In this document: positions 13,745-21,961 of the stretch, in pieces
How the letters are laid out: the number at the start of each line of letters is the position of its first letter
Position numbering within the stretch: position 1 is the first letter of the stretch
Assembly (NCBI GenBank): GCA_937893485.1
Contig: CALBJL010000160.1
Location: forward strand, 1-21,962
Source of the DNA: an uncultured bacterium
GTDB lineage: Bacteria; Bacillota; Clostridia; Lachnospirales; Lachnospiraceae
Direction: 5' to 3'
DNA length: 21,962 nt
Notes under the pieces: generated by a model
What the model was told of the DNA's origin: nothing
What the model saw: only the letters and a program-made list of their open reading frames with translations
The model's database searches: none
Program-made: the position numbers and the translations under genes

Positions 13745-14767
13745 ATGCGTTTTATTAGTATCAATGATGTGACACCTGGTATGGTGATCGTGAAAAATCT
13801 ATATGACGAGGATGGGCGCAAGCTGCTCGGCAGAAATAAAAAGCTGACCGCCCCGCTCATTGAGAAGATCCGTTATCTGGGCTATCCGGGCGTATATATC
13901 TATGACTGTTATTCGGAATATGAAGAGCTCGCCGAGATTATTGATGATGACGAGCGGATGCGGATGCTGCGCACACTCCGCGAACAGAACCTCGACCAGA
14001 TCTTCTTTTTATCAAACAAGATCGTCGATGACCTGCTCGATCTCAAGGAGATCCAACTGGATTTCAATACGCTGCGCCACTATCACAACTCAACCTATGA
14101 GCACTCTTTAAATGTTGCGATCGCTGCCGTTGCCTGCGGCATCGGTCTGAAGCTGGGAAATGAGCATCTACGTGAACTGGCGCTTGCCGCCCTGTTCCAC
14201 GACATCGGGAAGGAATGCATTCCCCTTGCGATCTTGGACAAGCCGGGGCCTCTCGACGCGAATGAGCGCGCAATTATCAACTGCCATCCGCAGTTTGGCT
14301 ATGAAATGGTAAAGGCACGGCCGGAATTTCCGCACACTGTGTGCCTGTCGATCTTACAGCACCACGAAAACGATGATGGCAGCGGCTATCCATCCGGACT
14401 CAGCAAAGAGCATATCATGCTCTATGCCCGCATCATCCATGTGGCGGATGTGTTCGACGCGCTGCTGTCCAAGCGCGCATACAAGGAAGAATACAGTGCA
14501 CTCGAAACGATTGAGTATCTGATGGCGAATTGTGACCACATGTTCAGCTACCCGGTTGTAACGACATTCCTCAATTACATTACCGTTTATCCGGTCGGTG
14601 TGACCGTCACACTCTCCACCGGAGAGAAAGCTCATGTCATCAAAAACCGCAGCGAATTTCCGCTGCGTCCGGTAGTGATGACCGAGGACGGCAGAACGCT
14701 TGATCTCGCACTCGACCACAACTATCTGAACATAACGATTTTAGGAAACAAGCCCGCATGCTTTTAA
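13745..14767 (+). CDS. HD-GYP domain phosphodiesterase (cyclic-di-GMP type)
   Basis: A 340-residue protein with an N-terminal domain (about 1-100; MRFISINDVTPGMVI is common in clostridial HD-GYP proteins) and a C-terminal HD-GYP domain. Metal-binding and catalytic motifs are H120 in TYEHSLN, HDIGKE (152-157), H181 in CHPQFGYE, HHENDDGSGYP (206-216) and D235 in VADVFDAL. All HD-GYP hallmarks are present, so it should be an active phosphodiesterase of c-di-GMP or a related cyclic dinucleotide, in the cytoplasm. There is no membrane segment, receiver domain or other obvious sensor. It is divergent from the eutS unit, sharing a 255-base intergenic region. A GGGGA site is 7 bases from the ATG. Its stop codon is embedded in a terminator hairpin. 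Confidence 0.9.
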   Translation: MRFISINDVTPGMVIVKNLYDEDGRKLLGRNKKLTAPLIEKIRYLGYPGVYIYDCYSEYEELAEIIDDDERMRMLRTLREQNLDQIFFLSNKIVDDLLDLKEIQLDFNTLRHYHNSTYEHSLNVAIAAVACGIGLKLGNEHLRELALAALFHDIGKECIPLAILDKPGPLDANERAIINCHPQFGYEMVKARPEFPHTVCLSILQHHENDDGSGYPSGLSKEHIMLYARIIHVADVFDALLSKRAYKEEYSALETIEYLMANCDHMFSYPVVTTFLNYITVYPVGVTVTLSTGEKAHVIKNRSEFPLRPVVMTEDGRTLDLALDHNYLNITILGNKPACF

Positions 14768-14780
14768 GCATACGGGCTTT
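14750..14780. terminator. Bidirectional terminator between the HD-GYP gene and trpD
   Basis: AAGCCCGCATGCTT (14750-14763) pairs with AAGCATACGGGCTT (14766-14779) with a single mismatch and a minimal loop. The TAA of the HD-GYP gene overlaps the loop and right arm. T-runs are short on both strands (TTTCC and TTGTTTCCT). Convergent genes on both sides fit shared use. Confidence 0.65.
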
Positions 14781-14805
14781 CCATATGGATTGTTTTTGAT
14801 CGTTT

Positions 14806-15822
14806 TTATGCCTCGCCGCAGCTCATCGCAGCCATTTTCTCCAATACCTGTGCCGCTTTTCCGCTGTCGATCGATTCCTTTGCTTTTTCGATACCATCCT
14901 TGATCGAATCTGCCAGTCCGCCGATATAGAGCGTTGCTCCGGCATTGAGCAGTACCACATCACGTTTTGCCCCGCGCTCGCTGCCGTTTAAGATTGCGCG
15001 TGTGATCTGCGCATTTTCCGCACCTTCGCCGCCGCGCAGATCATCGAGTGTGCAGCGTGTCAGTCCCACTTCTTCGGGCTGAAGCTCAAATACTGTCACA
15101 TTCCCATCCTTGATCTCTGCGACTATCGTAGCGCCCGCAAGGTTGAACTCGTCAATATGATTGTCTCCGCTCACGACAAACCCGCGCTCCACGCCGAGCT
15201 GTGCCATGACCTTTGCGATCGTCTCCGCCATCGCGGGATCATACACACCAACGACCATCTTTTTGGCTCTGGAAGGATTTGACAACGGTCCTAAAATATT
15301 GAATACGGTACGGATGCCGAGCGCTTTGCGCACGGGACCGACATATTTCATGCAGGGATTAAAGTGCGGTGCCATCATAAATCCAACGCCTGCCTCCTCC
15401 ACACATTTCTGTACAACGTCTGGATCTGCCCCGATATTGACTCCGAGCGCTTCAAGGACATCTGCCGCTCCGGATTTGCTCGAGATCGAACGGTTTCCGT
15501 GCTTTGCCACCGGAAGCCCGGCTCCCGCTGCCACGAATGCGGAGGTTGTGGAAATATTAAAGGAATAGGTACAGTCACCGCCTGTTCCGACCAGATCTAC
15601 ATAGTTTTCACACTTCGGTGAGATCGTGTTTGCCTTGCTGCGCAGTACTGATGCAAAGCCTAAGATCTCATCGACTGTCTCACCTTTCATCCGAAGTGCG
15701 GTCAGCAGTCCCGCGATCTCGATCTCACTCGCCTGCCCGCTCAGAATCAGCTCTGCGACGCGCGTTGCTTCCTCTCTTGTCAAGTCCTTTCCGTCTACGA
15801 CGGCTGCGATTGCTGTTTTCAT
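14806..15822 (-). CDS. trpD: Anthranilate phosphoribosyltransferase
   Basis: A 338-residue TrpD, normal length for the stand-alone enzyme. It transfers the phosphoribosyl group from PRPP to anthranilate. The PRPP motif GTGGD is at 79-83, KHGNR at 107-111, and the GPVRKALGIRTVFNILGPL block near 162-180 is intact. The start has GGGAGG about 9 bases upstream. It is the last gene of the operon, 22 bases after trpA, rather than in its common position between trpG and trpC. The glutamine amidotransferase domain fused to TrpD in enterobacteria is here the separate trpG. Confidence 0.97.
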   Translation of the reverse strand: MKTAIAAVVDGKDLTREEATRVAELILSGQASEIEIAGLLTALRMKGETVDEILGFASVLRSKANTISPKCENYVDLVGTGGDCTYSFNISTTSAFVAAGAGLPVAKHGNRSISSKSGAADVLEALGVNIGADPDVVQKCVEEAGVGFMMAPHFNPCMKYVGPVRKALGIRTVFNILGPLSNPSRAKKMVVGVYDPAMAETIAKVMAQLGVERGFVVSGDNHIDEFNLAGATIVAEIKDGNVTVFELQPEEVGLTRCTLDDLRGGEGAENAQITRAILNGSERGAKRDVVLLNAGATLYIGGLADSIKDGIEKAKESIDSGKAAQVLEKMAAMSCGEA

Positions 15823-15844
15823 ATTCGTTTCCTCCCTGTCTGTA

Positions 15845-16645
15845 TTATAATGCCTTTAATTCCTGTTTAAACGTGCTGCAATACTCCGCTGCTGCCTCCG
15901 GTGCGAAATCATGCTCCCGCAGCAGCCTGATAAAATGCGATCCGACGATCGCGCCGTCGATATGCTCCTTCATCGGTGCGATGTTTGCCGCCTGTGTGAT
16001 ACCAAAGCCCATCATAACCGGAATACTGCTCTGGCGTTTTACATCTGCGAGATAATTGCAGATTTCTCTGTGGAAGGTTCCCGACTGTCCGGTCACGCCC
16101 ATCGATGATACACAATAGACAAATCCGCGCGCGCCGTCGAGAATCTGCGGAATACGTCCCGCTGATACGGGGCTGACAAGCTGGATCAGAATTGTCTCGT
16201 CCTGCCCCTCGAGACACGCCCGTATCTCCTCCTGCTCCTCCAGCGGCAGATCCGGAATAATCAGTCCGTCCACGCCCGCCGTACGGCATTTTTCCACAAA
16301 TGCCGGTACGCCGTAGTGACAGATCGTATTGTAATAGAGCATAAATACAAACGGCAGCTCACAGCCGTCCGCGCGCAGCTGCTCGACTGCGGTAAAGCAC
16401 TTCCGAATGTTCGTGCCTCCTAAAATCGATTCATAGCTCGCCTGCTGGATCACCGGACCGTCTGCGATCGGATCGGAAAACGGTACGCCGATCTCTACGA
16501 TATCCGTTCCCGCTGCCTCCTGCGCCCGGATGATTGCTTTTGTCTGCTCCATATCGGGCAGCCCTGCCGTCAGATAGGTAATAAATGCCTTTTCGTTCTT
16601 CTCCTTTAACTGTGCCAGTTTTTCTTCAATTCTGTTTCTACTCAT
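15845..16645 (-). CDS. trpA: Tryptophan synthase alpha chain
   Basis: A 266-residue alpha subunit that cleaves indole-3-glycerol phosphate to indole and glyceraldehyde-3-phosphate. The catalytic pair corresponds to E51 and D62 in EIGVPFSDPIADGP (51-64). The start MSRNRIEEKL has a GAGGTGA site. There is a 45-base gap from trpB, the longest in the operon except for the leader, with no internal promoter seen. The product forms the alpha-beta complex with TrpB and channels indole. Confidence 0.97.
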   Translation of the reverse strand: MSRNRIEEKLAQLKEKNEKAFITYLTAGLPDMEQTKAIIRAQEAAGTDIVEIGVPFSDPIADGPVIQQASYESILGGTNIRKCFTAVEQLRADGCELPFVFMLYYNTICHYGVPAFVEKCRTAGVDGLIIPDLPLEEQEEIRACLEGQDETILIQLVSPVSAGRIPQILDGARGFVYCVSSMGVTGQSGTFHREICNYLADVKRQSSIPVMMGFGITQAANIAPMKEHIDGAIVGSHFIRLLREHDFAPEAAAEYCSTFKQELKAL

Positions 16646-16690
16646 TTTTATTCACCTCACGCCTTTTCTCCAAACCTGTTCCTGCCGGTT

Positions 16691-17881
16691 CTAATTCAGA
16701 TAGCCCTTTCCTGACAGATAGTCGGAAATCGTATTCACATCCTTGTCACCTCGTCCGGACAGACATACGATCATGCTCTGATCCGGTGTCATCTCCTGTG
16801 CCAGCTTGCACGCATAAGCAACTGCGTGTGCACTCTCAATCGCCGGAATAATCCCCTCGAGTTTACATAACTCCAGCAGTGCATTCATCGCCTCCACATC
16901 GGTGATCGATACATAGGCGGCTCTGCCGCTGTCGCGCAGATATGCGTGCTCCGGTCCGACACCCGGATAATCAAGTCCTGCCGAGATCGAATGTGCGAGC
17001 TGTACGTTTCCGTCGTCATCCTGTAATAAATAAGATTTCATGCCGTGCAGCACGCCGGGCTTTCCGAGTGCCATCGCACTCGCATGTTTTCCGGTTTCAA
17101 TACCGAGTCCTGCTGCCTCCACACCGATCAGCTTCACATCCTTTTCATCAATAAAATCAGCAAACATGCCGATCGAATTTGAGCCGCCTCCGACACATGC
17201 CATGACGACATCCGGCAGACCTCCCTCCTGCTCCGCGAACTGGCGCTTTGCCTCCCTGCTGATACAGCTCTGGAACTCCTTGACCATCTTCGGATACGGA
17301 TACGGTCCGACAGCGGAGCCTATAATATAGAAAGTATCCTCTGCGGTCTTTGCCCATGTACGGATTGCCTCGTTGGTCGCATCCTTCAACGTATTGCTGC
17401 CGGAATGCACCGGAACAACGGTCGCCCCAAGCATTTCCATACGCATCACGTTCAGTCTCTGGCGCTCAATATCTTCTGTACCCATATAGACCGTACATTC
17501 CATATTAAATAAAGCTGCGCCTGTAGCGGTCGCCACGCCGTGCTGTCCGGCTCCGGTCTCTGCAATGACCTTCGTCTTTCCCATGCGTTTTGCGAGCAGG
17601 ATCTGTCCGAGCACGTTGTTGATCTTGTGTGCGCCGGTGTGGTTTAAATCCTCCCTCTTGAGATAGATCTTTGTGCCGTACTTTTCAGACAGGCGCTCCG
17701 CAAAATACAGCGGTGTCTCGCGTCCGACATACTGTTTCATATAATAATCATATTCCTTTAAAAATTCAGGATCGTGGATCGCCTCCTCAAATGCTTCGTC
17801 CACCTCTGCCAGTGTATTCATCAGCGACTCAGATACGAACTGTCCGCCATACGCTCCGTAATATGCTTTTTCATTCTTCAT
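16691..17881 (-). CDS. trpB: Tryptophan synthase beta chain
   Basis: A 396-residue PLP enzyme that joins indole and serine to tryptophan. The PLP lysine is K86 in HTGAHKINN, and the phosphate-binding GGGSNSIG loop is present. The N-terminus AYYGAYGGQFVSE marks it as the classical TrpB1 type rather than TrpB2. Its ATG overlaps the trpF stop by 4 bases (ATGA), indicating translational coupling. Confidence 0.97.
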   Translation of the reverse strand: MKNEKAYYGAYGGQFVSESLMNTLAEVDEAFEEAIHDPEFLKEYDYYMKQYVGRETPLYFAERLSEKYGTKIYLKREDLNHTGAHKINNVLGQILLAKRMGKTKVIAETGAGQHGVATATGAALFNMECTVYMGTEDIERQRLNVMRMEMLGATVVPVHSGSNTLKDATNEAIRTWAKTAEDTFYIIGSAVGPYPYPKMVKEFQSCISREAKRQFAEQEGGLPDVVMACVGGGSNSIGMFADFIDEKDVKLIGVEAAGLGIETGKHASAMALGKPGVLHGMKSYLLQDDDGNVQLAHSISAGLDYPGVGPEHAYLRDSGRAAYVSITDVEAMNALLELCKLEGIIPAIESAHAVAYACKLAQEMTPDQSMIVCLSGRGDKDVNTISDYLSGKGYLN

Positions 17882-18558
17882 GATTCTCTTTTCACCTTTC
17901 CGATAAATTTTTTAATTTTTTCTTCGTCCTTGCCACTGCCATAGTCCCGCTCCACGCCGGAGCTGACATCTACGACATCCGGTTGGAATAACGCGATTCC
18001 TTCCGCTATATTGTCCTCGTTCAAACCACCCGCCAGCACCAGTTTTTTTGTCCCGAACAGTGTCCGGATCTGTGCCGCACTCTGTGCGTTCCAGTCAAAC
18101 GTCTGCCCGCCTCCGTAGGAAATGCCATCGAGTACATACGCCTCGATCCGTTCCTCCTCCAGCCGCACACGTTCTTCCTGTTCCTCCTGCGGCTCGTCCG
18201 TCTGTTTTTCTGCATCCGCCAGCGTCTGTATATTAAATGCCCGCCAGATCGGTATCCTGCACTCCCGCAAAACCTCCAGCGATAAACTGCCATGTACCTG
18301 TAAAATATCAAAGCCGCCGATCTCGATCATCCGCAGCTGCTGCGGCGTGGGATCGACCGTGACTGCCACCGCCTGTATTCCCGGATACAGGCTTCGCCGG
18401 ATCATCGCCGCATCGCTGATATTTACATGCCTGCGGCTTTTTTCATAAAATACAAATCCCGCATAATCTGCCTGCGCCGCGTTCAGGTACTCTGCCTCCT
18501 GCCTTGTCGTGATCCCGCAGATCTTGATTTCTGGAATCTGTTGTATGCTCTGCTCCAT
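17878..18558 (-). CDS. trpF: Phosphoribosylanthranilate isomerase with a charged insert
   Basis: A 226-residue TIM-barrel isomerase converting phosphoribosylanthranilate to CdRP. The general base is C14 in KICGIT and the general acid is D144 in VLDGISYGGGQTFDW. Typical TrpF has about 200-205 residues. The excess is a glutamate/arginine-rich insert at roughly 117-139, just before the strand bearing D144. It looks like a surface loop or helix and should not remove activity. It follows trpC after 12 bases and overlaps trpB by 4. Confidence 0.95.
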   Translation of the reverse strand: MEQSIQQIPEIKICGITTRQEAEYLNAAQADYAGFVFYEKSRRHVNISDAAMIRRSLYPGIQAVAVTVDPTPQQLRMIEIGGFDILQVHGSLSLEVLRECRIPIWRAFNIQTLADAEKQTDEPQEEQEERVRLEEERIEAYVLDGISYGGGQTFDWNAQSAAQIRTLFGTKKLVLAGGLNEDNIAEGIALFQPDVVDVSSGVERDYGSGKDEEKIKKFIGKVKRES

Positions 18559-18570
18559 CCGTCCTGCCTC

Positions 18571-19344
18571 CTATAATGATTTCCAGTGTGCCGCGAGCTG
18601 CCGCGGGTCGTCTGCCTCCATCAGCGCGCGCCCGATCAGAAACGCATCCACTCGCTGTGTCTTTAGCAGCCGGATGTCATCATCCGTGAGGATTCCGCTC
18701 TCCGCGACAAAGCATTTTTCCGGCGGCACCATCGGCCGCAGGCGCACCGTATTGTCAAGCGAGATGGTAAAATCCTTTAAATTGCGGTTGTTTACACCGA
18801 TGATCTTAGCGTCCAGCTTTAATGCCCGCTCCATCTCCGCCTCATCGTGCGTCTCGACCAGCGCATCCATGCCCAGCTCGTATGCAAGTGCATAAAAATC
18901 CCGCATCTGCACATCATCGAGAATCGCCGCGATCAGAAGGATCGCATCCGCACCGATCGCTTTTGCCTCATAGAACTGATACTCGTCGATCATGAAGTCC
19001 TTGCGGATCATCGGAAGCGCCGTCTTTGTGCGGATGTCCGCAAAATCATCGACACTGCCGTGAAAATGATCCTGCTCGGTCAGACACGAGATCGCATCCA
19101 CCGATGCGCTGTAATCCGCAATGCGTGTATCTAAAGAAACCTTGCTCGTGATCGCCCCGAGACTCGGCGATGCCTTTTTAAACTCGCCGATGATCGAGAT
19201 GCCATCGCGTTTCAGGTGATCGAAAAAGCTGCGTCCACCCGCTGCCGTTTCCTCCGCACGCCTGCGCATCGCCGCCGGATCGATCTGTTTTTTCTGTTCC
19301 TCTAAGCGTCCTTTTTTATCTGCTACGATCTCATCCAAAATCAT
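18571..19344 (-). CDS. trpC: Indole-3-glycerol phosphate synthase
   Basis: A 257-residue TrpC barrel that closes CdRP to indole-3-glycerol phosphate. The motif GEFKKASPS holds E54 and the K56/K57 pair, and the catalytic-type lysine K115 is in PMIRKDF. The VAESGI phosphate-site segment is near the C-terminus. It is not fused to TrpF, unlike in enterobacteria. The ATG lies 1 base after the trpG stop. Confidence 0.97.
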   Translation of the reverse strand: MILDEIVADKKGRLEEQKKQIDPAAMRRRAEETAAGGRSFFDHLKRDGISIIGEFKKASPSLGAITSKVSLDTRIADYSASVDAISCLTEQDHFHGSVDDFADIRTKTALPMIRKDFMIDEYQFYEAKAIGADAILLIAAILDDVQMRDFYALAYELGMDALVETHDEAEMERALKLDAKIIGVNNRNLKDFTISLDNTVRLRPMVPPEKCFVAESGILTDDDIRLLKTQRVDAFLIGRALMEADDPRQLAAHWKSL

Positions 19345-19345
19345 G

Positions 19346-19915
19346 TCATATCACTCCGTTCACAAAATTTTCTATCATTCGTTTTCCGTGCTCCGTATAG
19401 ATCGATTCGGGGTGGAACTGCAGGCCCACGACCGGATAGTCCTTGTGGCGCATCGCCATGATCTCACCGTCTCGCGTGCGTGCCAGCACGTTCAGGCACT
19501 CCGGCAGATCCTGCGACTGTACCGCCAGTGAATGGTATCTGGCTACCCTGATCGGTGTATCGATGCCGGTAAAAATACTCGTTCTATCATGCTCGATCAG
19601 CGACTGCTTGCCATGAAACAGCTCCTTTGCGTAGGATACCGTTCCGCCCAGCGCCTGCCCGATACACTGATGTCCGAGACAGATACCAAGGATCGGCAGC
19701 TTGTCGTAAAAGTTTCGGACAACCTCCATACAGATGCCCGCCTCATCCGGATTTTTCGGTCCGGGCGATAACACGATGCCGTCCGGTTTCATCTGGCGGA
19801 TCTCCTCAATCGTGATTTTGTCATTGCGCACGACCCTGACATCGTCGGAAAAAATTCCGAGATACTGATACAGGTTGTAAGTAAATGAATCGTAGTTGTC
19901 TATCAGTAAAATCAT
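19346..19915 (-). CDS. trpG: Anthranilate synthase glutamine amidotransferase subunit
   Basis: A 189-residue class I amidotransferase that supplies ammonia to TrpE. The nucleophile is C79 in GICLGHQ, and H168/E170 in FHPES complete the triad. The N-terminus MILLIDNYDSFTYN is typical of TrpG/PabA. No pabB-like gene is near; a dual role in folate synthesis is possible, as in other Firmicutes. The ATG overlaps the trpE stop by 4 bases. Confidence 0.96.
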   Translation of the reverse strand: MILLIDNYDSFTYNLYQYLGIFSDDVRVVRNDKITIEEIRQMKPDGIVLSPGPKNPDEAGICMEVVRNFYDKLPILGICLGHQCIGQALGGTVSYAKELFHGKQSLIEHDRTSIFTGIDTPIRVARYHSLAVQSQDLPECLNVLARTRDGEIMAMRHKDYPVVGLQFHPESIYTEHGKRMIENFVNGVI

Positions 19916-21327
19916 AAGTTTTCCTCCTCTACCAGTGTCTTTGCGAGTGCCATCACCTTATTGCAGCATTCCTTATATTCGTTTTCCGGTACGGAATCTG
20001 CGACAATGCCTGCGCCTGCCTGCAAATACACCCGGTTTCCTTTTTTGACCATCGTACGGATCGTGATACAAAAATCCATGTTTCCGCCAAAATCGATATA
20101 TCCGGTCGCTCCGCCGTAGAGTCCCCTGCGCTCACTTTCGAGTTCGTCGATGATCTCCATCGCACGGATCTTCGGCGCTCCGCTGAGTGTGCCTGCCGGA
20201 AGGAAGCTTGATACGAGATCTAACGGATGGAACGTGCCTTTTTTCCGGCCCTCTACCATCGATACAATGTGCATCACATGGGAATAATTCTGGACCTCCA
20301 TAAACCGCGTCACCTTTACCGTACCGAATTCGCTGATCCGTCCCATATCGTTCCGCGCCAGATCGACGAGCATCACGTGCTCCGCACGCTCCTTCTCATC
20401 CTGCAACAGCTCATCCTTGAGCAGTGCGTCCTCCTGTGCATCCGCGCCTCTCGGCCGCGTGCCTGCGATCGGACAGGTGTATACGTGATCTCCCTGCTGC
20501 TTGACGATCATTTCCGGCGAGCTGCCGATCACTTCAAACGCTCCGTAATTGAAATAGTACAGATACGGTGAGGGGTTCAGCTCCCTCAGCTCCTTGTACA
20601 GTTCAAAGCCCTCCTGTCCGGTCTCGATTGTCCAGCGCTGGGAAAGCACGGTCTGGAACACATGCCCCTCACGGATGTAATGCTTGATCCGCTCTACCTT
20701 TTCGCTGTACGCCTCGAGTGTATCGGACTGTGCGACGATCTTTCCGTCGTGGCATAAGTTCTTTCTGATGGGCTCGTTTCCGGCGCTGCGGCAGATCTTT
20801 ATCATTTCCTCGATCTGCCCCTGTGCCTGCTGCTGTCCGTCCGCGTCATCTGCCGCGAGCACGATCGCTGTCAGCGTCTCAGCAACATGATCGACGAGCA
20901 CAAACCGTGTCATCAGCATCATCTGGATCGTCTCTATGCCGATCGTGTCAGGGTTCGCATCCGGTAACTGCTCCGTATATCTGACAAAGTCATAACCGAG
21001 ATTGCCGACAAGCCCTCCGGTAAAGGCGAGCTCGTTGTGATCCTTGCGGATCTCAAAGCTGCTGTAGTATTCCTTTAACAGTTCACACGGATTGCCGGGA
21101 AATACCTTTCTCGTGCCATCCGCACAGGTAATCACGAGCGACTGTCCCTCCGATGTGATGATCTCGTCCGGCTCCGGTCCGAAAAACGTGTACCGGTCAT
21201 AGTCCTTGTCGTAGGATTCCAGCAAAAATCCTTTTTTCGTTCCGACCAGCTTTTCATACATATTGATCGGGGTCTCGTTTACGATGCTCACCGTCTTTTT
21301 ATACAGTCGTAAAATCCGCTTTTCCAT
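19912..21327 (-). CDS. trpE: Anthranilate synthase component I
   Basis: A 471-residue chorismate-using enzyme that makes anthranilate with ammonia from TrpG. The catalytic C-terminal domain shows NPSPYLYYF, CPIAGTRPRG, LVDLARND and GTLSGAPKIRAMEII blocks. The N-terminal LLES motif (35-38) and the PSPY segment form the known tryptophan feedback site, so the enzyme is probably inhibited by tryptophan. It is first in the operon, with a GGGAG site about 10 bases before the ATG. Expression is set by the T-box leader directly upstream. Confidence 0.96.
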   Translation of the reverse strand: MEKRILRLYKKTVSIVNETPINMYEKLVGTKKGFLLESYDKDYDRYTFFGPEPDEIITSEGQSLVITCADGTRKVFPGNPCELLKEYYSSFEIRKDHNELAFTGGLVGNLGYDFVRYTEQLPDANPDTIGIETIQMMLMTRFVLVDHVAETLTAIVLAADDADGQQQAQGQIEEMIKICRSAGNEPIRKNLCHDGKIVAQSDTLEAYSEKVERIKHYIREGHVFQTVLSQRWTIETGQEGFELYKELRELNPSPYLYYFNYGAFEVIGSSPEMIVKQQGDHVYTCPIAGTRPRGADAQEDALLKDELLQDEKERAEHVMLVDLARNDMGRISEFGTVKVTRFMEVQNYSHVMHIVSMVEGRKKGTFHPLDLVSSFLPAGTLSGAPKIRAMEIIDELESERRGLYGGATGYIDFGGNMDFCITIRTMVKKGNRVYLQAGAGIVADSVPENEYKECCNKVMALAKTLVEEENL

Positions 21328-21404
21328 ATTTCACATGCTCCCTTCAAAATTAAATTTCGGAATTGCGCCCCGGCAAGATATCCTTCCTTTCCGCAAGGTG
21401 CGCA

Positions 21405-21752
21405 TAAAAAAATCCCTGACGCATTATTTTCTGCGTCAGGGACGATCAGCTTACCGTGGTGCCACCCTGTTTCAAAAGACTTATGACGGTTTTAAAAAAG
21501 AAAAAGCTGATATTCCAATCGGAATATCAGCCACCAATTCATTCGTCTTTTCTCTACCGATACGAGGAGAAACCTCCTGATATCTACCCTCTGTAACGTG
21601 AGGACACGGCATCCGCTACTGACTTTTACGAACTTGTAAAGTCTTTCACTTTGCATCTCACAAATCCATTCCCGAAAAACTATCTCGCCGTTTCTCACCA
21701 TCCCGGCTCTCTGTGCAGAATCGAATCACGGTACTCCTTTTGGTCATCGATT
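21405..21752 (-). promoter_or_regulatory. T-box riboswitch (tRNA-Trp) controlling the trp operon
   Basis: Read on the minus strand, the leader has the T-box AGGGTGGCACCACGG (21468-21454) directly before a strong terminator. Stem I carries the AGTA motif (near 21735) and, opposite, GAA followed by UGG (21668-21666), the tryptophan codon, as specifier. The variable base in the T-box is C, complementary to the G discriminator of bacterial tRNA-Trp. Uncharged tRNA-Trp would bind both sites and favour read-through into trpE. A second hairpin with a T-run lies between stem I and the T-box. Boundaries are approximate. Confidence 0.93.
21406..21442 (-). terminator. Attenuator terminator of the T-box leader
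   Basis: An 11-bp perfect stem, TCCCTGACGCA (21413-21423) with TGCGTCAGGGA (21432-21442), and an 8-base loop; on the minus strand it is followed by seven T residues (21412-21406). It begins 11 bases after the T-box sequence, as expected for an antiterminator/terminator switch. Confidence 0.92.
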
Positions 21753-21776
21753 TTGGCTTTGTTTTTGATTACATTT

Positions 21777-21805
21777 AGGTTACTACTACGTTCCCGATTT
21801 GTCAA
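21777..21805 (-). promoter_or_regulatory. Candidate promoter of the trp operon
   Basis: A perfect TTGACA (21805-21800, minus strand) is followed after 17 bases by TAACCT (21782-21777), which keeps the three most important -10 positions. Transcription would begin near 21770, shortly before stem I of the T-box. Confidence 0.55.
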
Positions 21806-21844
21806 TCACTAATTTTAAAAATTTTCAAAACCTAATTTTCTAAG

Positions 21845-21961
21845 CTATGTATTCTCCGGTCTGCTCACAATGATCGAACGGCAGTTACACAATGCCAGCA
21901 GCAGCGACACAACGACAATCGATGTCCGGTTCGCCACCACACCCGTCATATGCGCATCCAC
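21845..21961 (-). CDS. C-terminal end of an unrecognised, probably membrane, protein
   Basis: One minus-strand frame stays open from the right edge to a TAG at 21847-21845, giving 38 residues. It contains a hydrophobic run (TSIVVVSLLLALC) that could be a membrane segment, and ends in RSIIVSRPENT. The stop lies about 40 bases before the trp promoter. I do not recognise the family, and with so little sequence the reading frame itself is only probable. Confidence 0.4.
   Translation of the reverse strand: MDAHMTGVVANRTSIVVVSLLLALCNCRSIIVSRPENT

Noticed and set aside
21328..21770. Trp leader peptide attenuator
   Set aside because: No short frame with tandem Trp codons was needed; the T-box sequence, UGG specifier and terminator explain the leader.
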